This document shows, in pieces, positions 38,619 to 50,282 of a DNA stretch of 64,000 nt (position 1 is its first letter; each line of letters starts with the position of its first letter). Position numbers and translations under genes: made by a program. The stretch lies in NCBI GenBank assembly GCA_963457665.1, contig OY735227.1, forward strand, positions 51,691,844 to 51,755,843. The letters run 5' to 3'. The notes below the pieces were generated by a model. It was not told the DNA's origin, did not search any database, and saw only the letters and a program-made list of their open reading frames with translations. Source of the stretch: Thysanoteuthis rhombus. Its lineage: Eukaryota > Mollusca > Cephalopoda > Oegopsida > Thysanoteuthidae.

Positions 38619-39005
38619 TCGTCCTTATCATCATCATGCCTGTCAACACCCGTTGTTTGACTGACTTTCCCCAGGTTCAGCCTGGCCTCTCGATCGTGGG
38701 AAACGCAGTATCAATATCTCCTGAACTTGAGTAAATAATCACACCATCTTATTTTTTGTCAGCCACAATTTTGCGTATGATCTCCGGGGATTCATGTACT
38801 GTGTGAGGATTTCCAGCGATTTTCTGACATTTTTGTGACGTGGTCTCTCAATGCCTTTTGAATTATCTTATGGTTTTCATATATCTGAACGCCTTTTCTC
38901 TAATATACTGTGCTGTCTTGTGATTTCTCCAGATGATGTAAACCATGGATTGTTTCCATATTCCATGTGATTATTGAAAGAAGCAGAGAGCATTTGTAGG
39001 TTGTG
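38619..39005 (-). mobile_element. RTE LINE fragment, 3' end
   Basis: Minus-strand C-terminal region: CATCATCATGCC tail, TTTCCCCAGGTTC, TGCGTATGATCTCCGGGGAT and TACTGTGCTGTCTTGTGATT match the better copies. Decayed and truncated. Confidence 0.7.
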
Positions 39006-39309
39006 GACACGCATGTCGCCATCCTCCACAAATATACAAATACTAGCCGAAGTACCTATCTACACTGAACTATTTAAGAAGAAATAAAAGGACTGAGGTT
39101 TTCAGATATATAAAAGAACGTTTGCTTTTACTCAAGGGTATAGCGAGAAATTCTGCAACCCGAAAGGCTTAGCTTCTGGGAGGGACCTTCCAACATTTAC
39201 TAAAGGCTATTATTGCATAATGCTAGTATCTATGAAACCTGAGGAGTGCCTTTCGAGTGAGGGGCCTGATGCATTCAAAAACATTATATTGCTTTCTTAA
39301 ATTACGCCT

Positions 39310-40035
39310 ATGCCTTCGCTTTTACCCTTTCTGGGGGGAAAAAGGGTTACCCTTCATTTCTATACCCTAAAAGAGGGGAAAATTCTCCCTCAACTTTTAA
39401 CCCCTAGAGGAGAGGAAATAGTCTCTTTTAAATTGACTCCCTAAATTTGGAAAAGTTTCCTTCACTTTTGACATTTTAAAAGTCTTCTGTCAATTTTGAC
39501 GCTTTACCGCGATGAGAAGTTTCCTTTCAATTTCGGCCCCTCAAAAGGTGGGGGTACCTTTCAGTTCTGAACTCATGAAGGTAGAGAAAGTTTACCATCA
39601 CTTTGATCCCTACAAGAGGGGAAGAGGTCTCCCTCCCCTCTTGACTCCATAAGGGAAAAAGTCTCTCTTTACTTTTGACCCTTCACGGGAGAGAAAAATA
39701 CCCCTTCACTTTCGACACCTGGTCGGGGTGGGGGAGCTTTTATACACATTGATCCCTTAAAGATGGAAAAGTCACCCTCCATTAAAGGTGGGAGAAATTT
39801 CCTGTTCAATATTGACCATTTGAAGGGGATAGAAATATTCCTTTGCTTTTGATACCTTAATGAGGGGGCAGACTTTCCTTCATTTTTGACCGTTTAAAAG
39901 TTAGAAAAAATCTCCCACTTTCGGCACCTTAAAAGTCTCCCGTCTGTTTTGAACTTCCCTTCACTTTTGGAGGGAGGAATAGGTTTCCCTTCACTTTGAC
40001 CCCAATACAGGAGGAAAGTTTTCTTTCGCTACAAG
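39310..40035. repeat. Minisatellite of quasi-palindromic units
   Basis: About sixteen divergent units of roughly 40-50 bp, each resembling CTTTTGACCCCTAAAAGGGG plus AGAAAAGTCTCCCTTCA. The CCCT..AGGGG core of each unit can form a hairpin (e.g. CCCTAAAAGAGGGG, CCCTACAAGAGGGG). No coding capacity. Confidence 0.85.
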
Positions 40036-40435
40036 CCCATTGAAAAATTATAAGTATATATAAAATGATGATATGATAAGTGGAAGATATGTACATGGAC
40101 GGAAAGTGAGCTTCTACCCTCGTTTTTATGGTTATGCTTCATTAAAACAAACCCACGTCTAAAACCCTGGAAAATTGTTTGTTGAAATCGTTTCAATAAT
40201 TACCCTTGGTCCTTCAAGTATGCATGCGAAATTCGGTTTGGCCAAGTCCATGTTCAAGTGGTTGGTATGGCGTCACAGACAATCAGACACCATTCACATA
40301 TACAAACGTTTTTTCTACATTGCGTTGGTATAAAAGATGGGCGGCACCCACAACCTTAAAGCCTCAAAATACCTTCTTGAAACATGCATCGTAATGGCCG
40401 ACAGAGGTTTATGGACACCTGTTTTTGTTAAAATC
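40036..40435. other. No gene recognised
   Basis: A 62-codon plus-strand frame at 40206-40394 lacks any motif. Confidence 0.45.
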
Positions 40436-40535
40436 TGTTTTGCACACACGCACAAATATATATACACACACACATATACATATATCTGTGTATGTATGTG
40501 TGTGTGTGTGTGTATGTGTGTGTGTGTGCGCGGTT
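40436..40535. repeat. CA/TA/TG compound microsatellite
   Basis: ACAC and TATA blocks, then (GT)n at 40496-40528. Confidence 0.95.
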
Positions 40536-40809
40536 TGTTCTACCAGTACTCCTGAGATTTACAAGAAGTGGCGAACTGGATTGCAATCAAATTTCAAAAG
40601 AAAGCTTAAATATTTTCATGCACGGCTTAGGTTGTTTGTTTTTTGGATTGCTAAAATAAAATGAATCACAATATAAAAAGAAATACGATTCCAAGGGAAA
40701 TTATGAATCACTCCCACCTATATATGTTATAATCAATGAATAAGTTACTTCTTTCACCTTTTGACCATTACAAAAAGGTCTAAATTTTCAGAAAACCAAA
40801 CGGGCACAA

Positions 40810-40970
40810 TCTCGTGGTCAATTTAGCATAAACTGGCATTGCATATTGAACCCCCCAATAGATAACTTATTTTGAGGGGAATTAAAAAAACAAAACAGAA
40901 CAAAAAAAAAAAAGAAGTTTTCCCCAGTCATTGAAAGGAGTGTGCAAAATTACAGGTTTCTGCTATGAAC
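40810..40970 (+). repeat. Interspersed repeat family S4 copy
   Basis: GGTCAATTTAGCATAAACTG then GCATATTGAACCCCCC and TTTTGAGGGGAATTAAAAA align with 29195-29300. Confidence 0.6.
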
Positions 40971-41130
40971 AGCGAGGTGTGGGCGAAGTCAAGATAGATA
41001 CGTAGATATATACATACACATAGACATCGGAACATTAATAACCAGTATGAATAAGCTGACAAAAGAGTTTAAATCGGTCTGTTGTGGGGAGTGGTGATTT
41101 ATATCTATGTTTTTCTCTCTTTTTTCTCCT

Positions 41131-41132
<2 letters not shown>

Positions 41133-41170
<38 letters not shown>

Positions 41171-41870
41171 GTCTTTTAACGTCCGTCGTTGGACATAGAC
41201 CTTCCCCAGGATTTGCCACACTTCTCTATCATGGGTATCGCGGAGCCAGTACTTCCTGAACTTGTCTAGCTCGTCTCTCCTTCTAGTATTCTGCCGACCT
41301 CGGTTGCGCATGTGATCTTGGGGGATTCATATCGTGAGTCGTGATATCCATCGGTTGTCTGCTATTCTTGCAACATGGCCAGCCCACTGTCATTTGAGAT
41401 TTTCAATGAATTCTATGATGTCCCTGACTCTTGTTTTTTCTCGGATGTACTGTGCTGTCTTGTGGTCTCTCCATGTGAAGCCTAGCATTATTCTTTCATG
41501 TGTACGTTGCACGCTTCTCAATTTACGGGTCTGTCTCTTGGTTAAGTTCTACGTTTCAGCTCCATAAGTGACTATTGGGAGGATGCATTGGTTATACACC
41601 CTTCTTTTTAGGATTAATGGAATTTTCTTATTTTTGAAGGTTGGGCTTGCTCTGCCAAAGGCTTGCCATCCTAGTGTGTTCATCGCTTGATTTTTTCTTC
41701 TTTTGAGGGTCTCATGGAGATTCGTTGTCCTAGGTAGATGTAGTGGTCTACTTCCTCCAGTTGTGTGTCCTCGATTTTGATCTTAGTGTTTTCATCCCCG
41801 ATGTGGTTGCTGCACATGATCTTCGTCTTGCTGAAGTTCATGTGTCGGCTGACTTCCTTGCTCTCTTCAT
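41133..41870 (-). mobile_element. RTE LINE fragment, 3' end, well preserved
   Basis: Tail (CAT)n at 41133-41169, then CAGTCTTTTAACGTCCGTCG. On the minus strand it covers the last 230 or so codons of the element up to the segment just before the FADD-box flank. Close to the 60306 and 50237 copies; a relatively young insertion, 5'-truncated at about 41870. Confidence 0.88.
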
Positions 41871-42680
41871 TTTACTTTTTTTCAAACATGAATATTCACA
41901 ATTTTCGGGGGAATCAATTTTCAGAAATCGTGGGAAGAATTGGCTTTAGAGATATTTGCTTTTACATAGTCGTGCATGAGAAAAACCCTGGGTTTACCCA
42001 TTAGAGGTAGAATAAATGCCCATAAAAAGGTGTGTAGCCTTCTAGTGCCCTCACGCTGGGTACGGCACGAGTCGTCGATGCCTGGGCTTCCCATATCACA
42101 CGTTTCTCTTGTCTCAGTTTGCAATACGTGAAATTAACTTGGAGGCACCCAGAATTGCCCCACTCGCTATTTTCGCTTATGGCACTCGGTATATTTATCC
42201 AAATACAGATCCGGTTCGACGCAATCCTACTTGAACTGATGTATCCAACATGATTTAGACACAAAAAATGTGTGAATTTGTGCATAAAACAGACAAGAGT
42301 ACTCTGTTTCGGAACGATAGTTTGTATCATAAATTGATGATGAGTTTGAGCCTGACTGGGTGCTTCATACTTGTGACTTATCCAAAAACTAGGCTTTGAA
42401 TAGTAAATATAGATAGTTCGTGGCATAAGATACTCCATAGACAGTGGCAGTGTGAACATACAGAGTTGTGTATGCGTTAGAATAGTTCTATTTTATTATT
42501 AGTTATTATTGTAAACCTTTTATAGTATTTAGTTTATAATTTAAACTTCATCATTGGTATGTATGCAAATAGCATATATTAGTTACAGTACAACGATTTC
42601 AGACACCCATCCGGGGCTCTTGGAACACATCCCCTGTGGATAAGGGAATACTATAATTTAAACAGATGAGTGTGAATGCG
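41871..42680. other. No gene; repeat pieces
   Basis: 42110-42170 resembles 14000-14060. 42335-42410 (GATGAGTTTGAGCCTGACTG) is a SINE-like tail related to 23775. The minus-strand 152-codon frame at 42001-42459 crosses these pieces and shows no recognisable domain. Confidence 0.45.
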
Positions 42681-42949
42681 TGCGCGCACACAAACACAAA
42701 CACACGTGTTTACTAAACCTAGCTTCGCACGGCACATGGGTTACTGAGAGGAAATTGTAGTTAGGAAGATTGTGTTGCACTAATCTTACAAGCGGTGGGT
42801 TGTCCTGAAATCTGTTTGAAATAATGGCCTTTACCTGAAATCGAACATCGAACACTGACCTCTGTGGATAAACAATCATTATTCGAATTTAATGTAGGCA
42901 ACTGGCCTTGTTGGGAAACAACCAAATACTTCATCACCAACCGAGTAGG

Positions 42950-43275
42950 GGTCAGATACGCACGAACATAAACATACACACACAGACAAAAGCACAAAAA
43001 ACACGCAGAAGCAGACTCACATACACTTCACACACACAGAAGAGCTCACACAAACATAAACACACATACACACACAAAAACACGCACACACATGCCCATA
43101 CACAGAAACAAAAACACATACACATAGGCACACGCACAAGCAATCACACACAAAAACACTCACAAATGTACAAACACAAGCACAGACACACATGCAAACA
43201 TACATTACGCACACACATAAGAACAGACATATCAACACATGCACATATATACACACACATACACACAAGAATACA
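42950..43275. repeat. CA-rich cryptic simple sequence
   Basis: Over 300 bases dominated by CACA, ACAAA and CATA words. Long Cys/Val or His/Thr frames on both strands are artefacts. Confidence 0.95.
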
Positions 43276-43449
43276 GGGATATGTATGCTCATTTCCTACG
43301 CTTGCCTTGGTATGTATTAGTATTAACGAGAAATGTTTTCTTGGTAAGATCGGGTTACGCAAGAAGACATTGAAAATAAAGAAAATATGTATAGCTCGCT
43401 TTAGTGAATCACCATAGCCTGCATATATACCAGGACTAATTATTCATAT

Positions 43450-43765
43450 GATTATTTGAAATTATCTAAAAAATAGATCTTACATCTAAAATTATCTAAA
43501 AAAAAAGATCTTTCATCTAATAATATATAAAAATTAGATCTTTCATCTAAAATCATCTAAAAAAAGGATTTTCTATCTAAAAGTATCTGAAAAATACCAG
43601 CACAAAATGTGGGCATCGTTGGTCCGAAAGACCGTGAAGACCCTAAGAGCAATTTAAAGAAAAAATCAAAAACATTTCTGGATGGAGCCTGATGGTTTAC
43701 ACATTCAAAATTTCATGGTTGTAGCATTGAAATATGACCAGGAGCATCTTGATGCACACGCACTC
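43450..43765 (+). repeat. Interspersed repeat family S6, copy 1
   Basis: Four tandem units of about 36 bp (AAATTATCTAAAAAATAGAT plus CTTTCATCT) at 43455-43590, then TACCAGCACAAAATGTGGGC and a conserved tail to TTCATGGTTG. The second copy is at 55812-56040. Confidence 0.75.
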
Positions 43766-43859
43766 ACACACAGATAGATAGGTACACAGACATAGACACT
43801 TTAAGAGAGAAGAATATGGAGCCCAATTGGTAGGTAGGTCGGGCCATTTATGGGGCTAC

Positions 43860-44190
43860 GGTGACTCAGGAAGTAAAAAATAAAAAGAAAAGAACAAAAA
43901 AGGTAAAGAAAAATGAAAAAGAAGAAGAATAACGGAATGAAAAAAGAACAATCGTAAGACAAATTTAATACGGGGAAGAAGAACAGAAAAGAGCAGCAAG
44001 CAGAAGATAATGGGGAAGAAAAAAGAAAGACGAGAAAGAAAGCGAAAGAGCGAAAGAAAAAAAAGCTGAGATACACGCGAAGAACTATGAAAAAAGATAA
44101 AAAAGAAGACATGAAAGCAAAGAATAATGAAAAAAAATGATAATAAAGAAGAAGACGAAAAGAAGAATCAGAGATAAAAAAGTGTTCTAT
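43860..44190. repeat. Polypurine tract next to exon B donor
   Basis: About 320 bases of A/G-rich sequence on the plus strand, so pyrimidine-rich on the gene's strand, beginning about ten bases after the exon B donor. The minus-strand 180-codon Phe/Ser/Leu-rich frame is an artefact of it. Confidence 0.9.
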
Positions 44191-44199
44191 GAGTTTTAC

Positions 44200-44554
44200 C
44201 TTTGAAGACTTGACCAAATGCCCCTTCCCCAACAAGTTCATGTAACTTGATGCAATTGACGGGAATCTCTTTGACAAAGAATTTTTTACCAGTGACATCA
44301 TCGCTGTAAGAACTAAAATAGCTGGGGTTCTTGTTGATAACATTCATTCGATCCAGAAGTTGCATGCTGTCCGCAGTTTTGATTACTTTCTCATTTTTCA
44401 CCCGATAGTGCTTCCTATGCATTTTACGCAAAAACAGCATCACACAGAGAAGGGCAATGACGCCAATGACCACAATTGGTAAAAGGATCTGAAGAATCAG
44501 ATGGAAAGACATCGTATCTGTTTTGGGCCCAGTAAGTAAACTTTCCGGCATGTC
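44200..44554 (-). CDS. Receptor tyrosine kinase, exon B (transmembrane, juxtamembrane, glycine loop)
   Basis: A 355-nt exon with acceptor TTTTTATGACAG and donor AAAG/GTAAAAC. It starts in phase 0 and ends one base into a Gly codon. The protein has a short extracellular part, a roughly 23-residue hydrophobic helix (starting near LILQILLP and ending near VMLFL), then a basic stop-transfer run (RKMHRKHYR). The juxtamembrane part carries NPSYF, an NPxY-type site that in Trk receptors (NPQYF) binds Shc/PTB adaptors. The kinase domain begins with IKLHELVGEGAFGQVFKG, a complete glycine-rich ATP loop. Orientation and frame prove a type I membrane kinase. GEGAFG and NPxY occur in Trk and MuSK; ROR is also possible. 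Confidence 0.93.
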
Positions 44555-44559
44555 CTGTC

Positions 44560-45160
44560 ATAAAAAGAAATAGAAAAGAAAGCGATATCATTTCTGGTAA
44601 AGTTTGGTCTCAACAGTGATAACATTTACATAAAACAAGCTTGGATGCACCGTTGAACTGCCTAGCTTCATTTACCTCTGAAAAGAGTCATCAAATCGCT
44701 CAGAGCTCCCCAGCTCACACTTTCACATTCCACTATGCTTACTTTAAGAGCTTTTCACTCAAACAGTATGCTAGATAAACAATTATTGTTATAGGGGTGT
44801 CAAAATTATTGTTTGAAATGTGCTCAATTTTCGGATGTTTTGATATAGAATACCTGAAAGGTAAACAAAACAGTTCATTTCTTCATGCAATATTATCCAA
44901 AAACTACGTAACCCATTTCCTTCATTAATTAAAAATTCAATGTTTACAAAAAATAAAACACCTTTTCCCTCTAAAACAAAAAAATGCTACCAGGAACACA
45001 GTTTTAAAATAAATCATCTTATGTTACAGTGTGATAGCTGATGAGGACTGTTTTATTAAGTAATCCATTTTTATTCTGAAATGTTTGATTTAGTTTGAAT
45101 AATACTTTTGTTAAAATATACTTTTGTGTGAGCATATGCAATCTATACATACATACTTGC
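44560..45160. other. No gene recognised
   Basis: Intron sequence just upstream (gene sense) of exon B. Confidence 0.5.
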
Positions 45161-45255
45161 ACACACACACACACACACACTCTCTCTCTCTCTCTCTCAC
45201 GCACACACACATATATATATATACATATATATACATGTATATATATACATATATG
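45160..45255. repeat. (CA)n(TC)n(CA)n(TA)n compound microsatellite
   Basis: Clean dinucleotide blocks in succession. Confidence 0.96.
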
Positions 45256-45889
45256 ACTGTATCAGAGTAACCCTTTTCAGAACCCAAAAAGATAATAGAA
45301 GGTAGATTTATTATGACCAATCGGATAGATAAAATGTGGTTGTTTGAAAACAACAATATGATTTTACCTATATGTTTAAAGATTCAAAAATCATTTTGCC
45401 CCATTTTACCCTTAAGATAATATCGAAAAGTTTAAATAACAAAACGTTAAAATTCATCAGATCTTAAGATTAACAGTTTATATCAAGATATTACTAATAA
45501 AACTAATTCAGTACAGTTCAAGTAAAGAGAAAAAATCTGTATGCATCAGTAATAAAACAAACACAAATTTGTTTACTAGTCCTCTCACCACCCTCACCCG
45601 TAACTGCCTTACACACCACTTTGGGTTGCATGCACCCCAGGTTAAAAACTGCTTGTCGATGACCTTTTCGTCTGCGAGTATTAATTATTTCAAGAAAATT
45701 GAATCGGACTCTAATTGGCTGAAATGTTTTCGTCAAGGCACACTCACTGTCTAAATGATTTAGGAATCATTTTTATCTAATGTTATTATTGAATTCTATA
45801 TCGATCATTTTATTTTCGGATGTGATGCAATGAAATGCTACATAGATCATCTTCCAAGCTCAATTGAACTCAGTGATGTTTATCTGTTC
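45256..45889. other. No gene recognised
   Basis: A 72-codon minus frame and a 61-codon plus frame overlap near 45518-45754; neither has a motif. Confidence 0.5.
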
Positions 45890-45990
45890 TTAGATACTGT
45901 CGACCAAAACTGTCAACATAGCTTTCTCCAGTTTTCATGGTGGTCTGGCTAGCTGGTTGGCTAGCTATATCCGTATGTCTCACGCGCACA
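45890..45990 (-). repeat. Interspersed repeat family S2, copy 3
   Basis: Minus-strand reading AGCTAGCCAACCAGCTAGCC, then ATGAAAACTGGAGAAAGCTA and GACAGTTTTGGTCGAC. Aligned with 12195-12270 over about 90 bases. Confidence 0.65.
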
Positions 45991-46304
45991 GGCCACTAGA
46001 GGGCTGATAATTTTAACATTTGCTCCCCATCAAGTCTTGGCGGGTGTTCAATTTACTATGTAGGTTTATGCTAAGTTGGACCATTGGTTTGTGTCCAGTA
46101 GCATTCATGCTTAAAAATAAATTCAGATTCAAATTCTCAATGATCACTGCCCAACAAAATTCAGAAGTAAATTATTCAATGATCACATTTTTTTTCAATT
46201 TTTTTAATTATCCTACCCCACACAGCAAGTTGCCTAAAAACGTTGGTCATCTAATGATTCCTATTGAGCAAAAAATGTTGTTTTTTTAAATTTTTGGTAC
46301 TCAG

Positions 46305-46400
46305 GGATAGGAGGTTAGAGTGACGTAACGGTTCGACGTGTGAACGATGGAATCGGTGAGCTTGGGTCAAGGCTCTTTACGTTCACTTCACACTGATACC
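46305..46400 (+). mobile_element. tRNA-headed SINE-like fragment
   Basis: Box-A-like GAGTGACGTAACGGTT (about 46318-46333) and box-B-like TGGGTCAAGGCTC (about 46362-46374). Confidence 0.4.
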
Positions 46401-46499
46401 CTTGAAAAAGGTATGAATCAATCTCTTATAACTTCAACTATTGGAATAGTAGGGAAGGCAAACAGCTTAAAGGAAGTACAACTCTACTTGGAAACCAGG

Positions 46500-46705
46500 G
46501 AGTGAAGGTCATGGGTTCCCAAATATTACATCTATCAGGCAGCTCCTACAGCCAAACAAATGCTAAAAGTATTGCGTTCTATTTTCATTTGGATTACAAC
46601 AGTGAAGCCGAGAGAGGGATTCTATCGACTGGGCATCCAAGAGTCTCCATAGATTTTGCCTGGGTTTGTGCCTTAGAGGGGATTCACTTCAATGCCGCCA
46701 CGTTG
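46500..46705 (+). repeat. Interspersed repeat family S5, copy 2
   Basis: GCCGAGAGAGGGATTCTATC, ACTGGGCATCCAAGAGTCTC and GATTTTGCCTGGG align with 14940-15020. Confidence 0.5.
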
Positions 46706-46804
46706 TTTACCGAATGATTTTTAGTGTTTCCCAGTCATTGATTTCCTTCATGTTTGCTTTTATTCTGCCATGGAGATTAATTGTTCCAATTTATTTTGCC
46801 TCTT

Positions 46805-47150
46805 TATTAATAATCATCAGTTGTCAACATACGCCACTGGATATATACCCCTCCCCAAGATACGCAATATCTCTCGATCGTGGTTGTCATTGCCGAACTT
46901 TTCCAAATCGTCACACGATCTTATATTTCTTCACAATTTCGCATATGATCTTTGTGTATCCAAGTTGTGAGTCGTGATGTCCAGCGTTTGTCTGACATTC
47001 TTGCAACATGGCCAGCTCATTACCATTTAAGTTTTTCTGGTGGATTCTATGATGTCTTATTATCTCTTTTTCTCTGATATTCTGTGCAGTCTTGTGATCT
47101 TTTTATATGATGTTAAGCATAATTCGTTCTTGTGCATGGCTCCCAAGAGA
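46805..47150 (-). mobile_element. RTE LINE fragment, 3' end
   Basis: Minus strand: ATCATCAGTTGTCAACATA, CCCCAAGATACGC, then CGCATATGATCTTTGTGTAT and TTGCAACATGGCCAGCTCAT match the family consensus. Strongly decayed. Confidence 0.7.
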
Positions 47151-47222
47151 GGATTTTCCTATAAGGTGAATACAAGAGTTACAAGTGCCATCTTTACTTT
47201 CATTATATCTCCAACATCATAG

Positions 47223-47260
47223 CTATATATATACATACATACATAAATACATATATATAT

Positions 47261-47320
<60 letters not shown>

Positions 47321-47353
47321 GTATATGTATGTGTATGTGTGTGTGTGTGTATG
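47223..47353. repeat. (TA)n(TG)n microsatellite
   Basis: TA array of about 95 bases, then TGTG. Confidence 0.97.
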
Positions 47354-47354
47354 T

Positions 47355-47870
47355 TCAATTCATCACTGACTGCTTCCCACAATTGGTCAGAGTTCGGAAA
47401 TTTTCTCACTACTAGTTTGGCCTTAATATTCGCCTGTGTGTTATCCATGGTATTAATATATTTTATATGATGCAAGGTGCTTTGCTCATTCTTTTGCCCA
47501 GGAGTGTACCCAGCTTCTTATTTCCGAGTCAAATGAACTATTTCTTTTATGATCTTTTGCTACACATTCAGAAACTATGGAAATAGGACCTGCATGATTC
47601 TTTGAAAATATCCATTGATCACATTTTCTCTTTTCGTTTAGCACAGATGAGAATCATTCTTCGACAAGATATTCAATTGTGATGAAAAATATATGTATCC
47701 ACCTTTTACTTGCGGATGACAGAAAGTTCTGTCATCGATAGAACTTCTGTATAATGATTAATGGCAACCCAGATGTACTTTTGAGTCAGAGCTGTTATCG
47801 TATAATGGGTTACCTTCAACACATGACATGCAATGATTTATATTGCAATGGATAACTTTTTAGAAAAAAT
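47355..47870 (-). mobile_element. Tc1-like transposase remnant (tentative)
   Basis: Minus-strand reading NIKAKLVVRKFPNSDQLWEA followed by VSDEL resembles the Tc1 C-terminus in which NLW..(K/R) is followed by ARKP-N--QLWEAVQEEW. Upstream frames are too decayed to follow. Confidence 0.35.
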
Positions 47871-47979
47871 CATCAATTGATAGCTATTAAATTTGCTACG
47901 TTCTAAAATTAAAAGTTTGAAAGAAATTCAAAACGGATAAAATCGTGGCTAAATCTAATTCTCAACATCTCATCCAGTG

Positions 47980-48065
47980 GTCCCCAACCGGGGCGAATTC
48001 CTCCTAAGGGGGAAATTGAGGTAGTCCAAGTCGAGAGAATTTTTATTAAGATTGTGGATACTCTT
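47980..48065 (+). mobile_element. hAT-like terminal inverted repeat remnant
   Basis: CAGTGGTCCCCAACCGGGGC followed by CCTAAGGGGGAAATTGAGG looks like the end of hAT-type short elements. No opposite end found. Confidence 0.35.
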
Positions 48066-48735
48066 TTGCTACTTTAATCAGGTTACACAGTACTGCCTAT
48101 CAAACGATTAATTGACTGATGGGCATAGCCAAGCAACTGGTCTACCCAACTAAAATGCCATAAACGGCAACGTATAAAACCCTGACAAACCCATCCCGTA
48201 TGGCAATCCAACGACCCTCAATCGTAAGACGAAGCAATTCATTTATCTTAGCCTGGTCGTCGAGCGGAATTCATTGCAGTTACCTATTTATCAAAAACTT
48301 TTTATCGGGATCAACCGGCAAGTGGATAACGACATCAGTTGAGGAAATTTAGTAACCTTCATGGCGATTGTAAATGCAATCCCTTAGTCTGTTAGTGGTT
48401 CAGAGGAAGTGTTAGTCAAGCTACACCACGAGAACGAATTAGCTCAGAAGAATAAACTTATCTACCCCTTCTGGCACAGACAGTGGATTAAGAGAAAACT
48501 CATCCCTACCCGTGGATTGAATAAACGATTCAATTCGAAATTCTTTGAAGGTCACTAATTACGGCAGACATTTGAAGAAGGCCAGAGAATACAGCAGCGG
48601 ATAAAATATGACGATAAAAACCAAGATGAGGATATTCGAGCGAATGAACCAGTGAAGAATTATCTCGATCTGTTCATCTGATTTTGCCCATTCTCTTTTA
48701 GGCCCCTCAACAAAGCTCCCAACGTGCAGGACGGG
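48066..48735. other. No gene recognised
   Basis: Less AT-rich than its neighbours but with no coding signal. It ends at a G homopolymer (48734-48744). Confidence 0.5.
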
Positions 48736-48744
48736 GGGGGGGGG

Positions 48745-48905
48745 ACTCAATGTTCCCTCTAATTTTGTGATCTATATGCAAGGGTGGGGCAGTGGGAAAT
48801 TTTACCTCTAGTTTTGTAGTCAATGCACACAAACATTTCATGTTGCGAAAATTTTTATTCCTCTAACAGAAGTTTGCACGCACCGAATGCTTTTGCACAA
48901 TGTAA
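48745..48905 (+). repeat. TGTTCCCTCTAA-type repeat piece
   Basis: CAATGTTCCCTCTAATTTTG at 48749, with a related GTGTTCCCTCTAAATCTGAC at 58697. The start resembles a common hAT-like terminus; weak. Confidence 0.3.
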
Positions 48906-49194
48906 GCTTGGGATTGTTTTAAGATAATTTTGGCACAATCTATCTCTCATGGCTAATAAAACTTTATTGGCGTGTTTTAATATAATGCAAGTATGATCGC
49001 ATTCTACGAAGTAACGTATTAATCAAAATTTTGTTCTATACTTAGAATTACTTTATTTAGATTGTTCAAACCGGAACAAGAAATTAGTGACGCACGAATG
49101 TGGTATTTGAAAAATTGACTAACTTGTAAACAGGAACAATTATATAAGAGATCATTTTTGATTAGTATAATTATAATATAATATGAGATACAAG

Positions 49195-49720
49195 CTTAGC
49201 CTATGGTGCCGAGCCATATATATATATAATCATCATCAAACATTATTAGTCCACTGCTGGACAAAGGCCTTTCCTATCCACTTAGATATAAGTAGTATCT
49301 TCATTATGAATCGCGTTAATGGTTCACTATGTACGTATAGATTAATTTTTCGGGCCATATAACTTTCTTTACGTAATTTCTTCCTCTGGCTTAGTTTTCA
49401 TCACCTTAATACTGTCTTTAATTTTCGTTCAGTTTTTACGCTGGTTGGATTCACGCCTACTGACAATTGTGATCCTCTAGGCATTAACTTTAGTTTTGCG
49501 GTCCCATAGACATTATTTTTAGTTATTCCGGTAACTCCTTCAATCGGACAAACACTGCCAATCCTATGATAGCTCTATTATGAAATATAGGCTTAGCATA
49601 TGGAGCTGAGCCATGTAAATAATCGTAACGAATCTTTCCTTATAAGTCTACTGCTAGCCAAAAGCCTTTCCAGTCATCTAACGTACAAGTAATACCTTGA
49701 TTTTTATTGTTTGGATCGTT
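49195..49720 (-). mobile_element. Two copies of another LINE or SINE 3' end
   Basis: 49198-49310 and 49590-49700 share AAGCTTAGCCTATGG.GC.GAGCCAT, AATCATCATC/AATCGTAAC, then AGTC.ACTGCT..AC.AAAGCCTTTCC. TCCACTGCTGGACAAAGGCC is a widespread invertebrate LINE tail motif. A third piece is at 51998-52065 (TCCACTGCTGACCGAAGGCG). Confidence 0.5.
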
Positions 49721-50236
49721 TATATTGGGCAAGTGTACTGAGTGTGGTCAAGGTCATCAGTAATCGGATGAAAGAACATCGTATAAGAATGTGCTACTCT
49801 AATTATACTAATTATGTGAAAGATTGATACGAGTTTTTAAAAACTTATATGTATTTTCAACCACACTTTTTGCTATCGTGGATTTTAATTGACTAAATTT
49901 CATAAGGAGAAAAAATGAGAGAATCACTCGAGATGCAACTTGCAAAAACTAAGAATCACACACTTGTGGATCTCGATGACAAAAATTTTGTTATAACACA
50001 TTCGTGGCTTCGCTCATGAAAAAGATGACCGAAACACAATGCCACAAAGATGACGACACATTCAGAACAAGGAATGTGTAACTTTTTATTCAGTTAGGAG
50101 ACAGGGTTCACTAACAATGTCGAAATATCATAAATGGGAACAAATGAGATTCTCCATTGGCCGCAATCCACGTAAAATCTTGCGACGCTTTCTCAATATA
50201 GTTCGGCTGTAATAAGAATTATAGGCTTGGCCTATA
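49721..50236. other. No gene recognised
   Basis: Contains ATAGGCTTGGCCTATA at 50220-50235, a palindrome resembling the heads of the two repeats at 49.2-49.7 kb, right at the RTE 3' tail. Confidence 0.5.
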
Positions 50237-50238
50237 GA

Positions 50239-50282
<44 letters not shown>

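Larger units (their letters stand above)
37850..44199 (-). other. Intron B-C of the kinase gene
   Basis: About 6.35 kb. It starts (minus strand) with a roughly 330-nt pyrimidine-rich tract directly after the donor. It contains a CA-rich cryptic repeat, two RTE fragments and a quasi-palindromic minisatellite. Confidence 0.85.

Noticed and set aside
42001-42459. 152-codon minus-strand frame as a gene
   Set aside because: It crosses at least two repeat pieces that recur elsewhere in the window and has no domain.
42908-43417. 169-codon His/Thr-rich frame and opposing Cys/Val-rich frames
   Set aside because: CA-rich cryptic repeat, open in most frames.
43801-44343. 180-codon minus-strand frame rich in Phe, Ser and Leu
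   Set aside because: It is the translation of a polypyrimidine tract, and its only meaningful part is the overlapping exon B in another frame.
49990-50070. Further hammerhead-like motif (GAAAC near ATGACC)
   Set aside because: No CTGANGA core at a workable distance.
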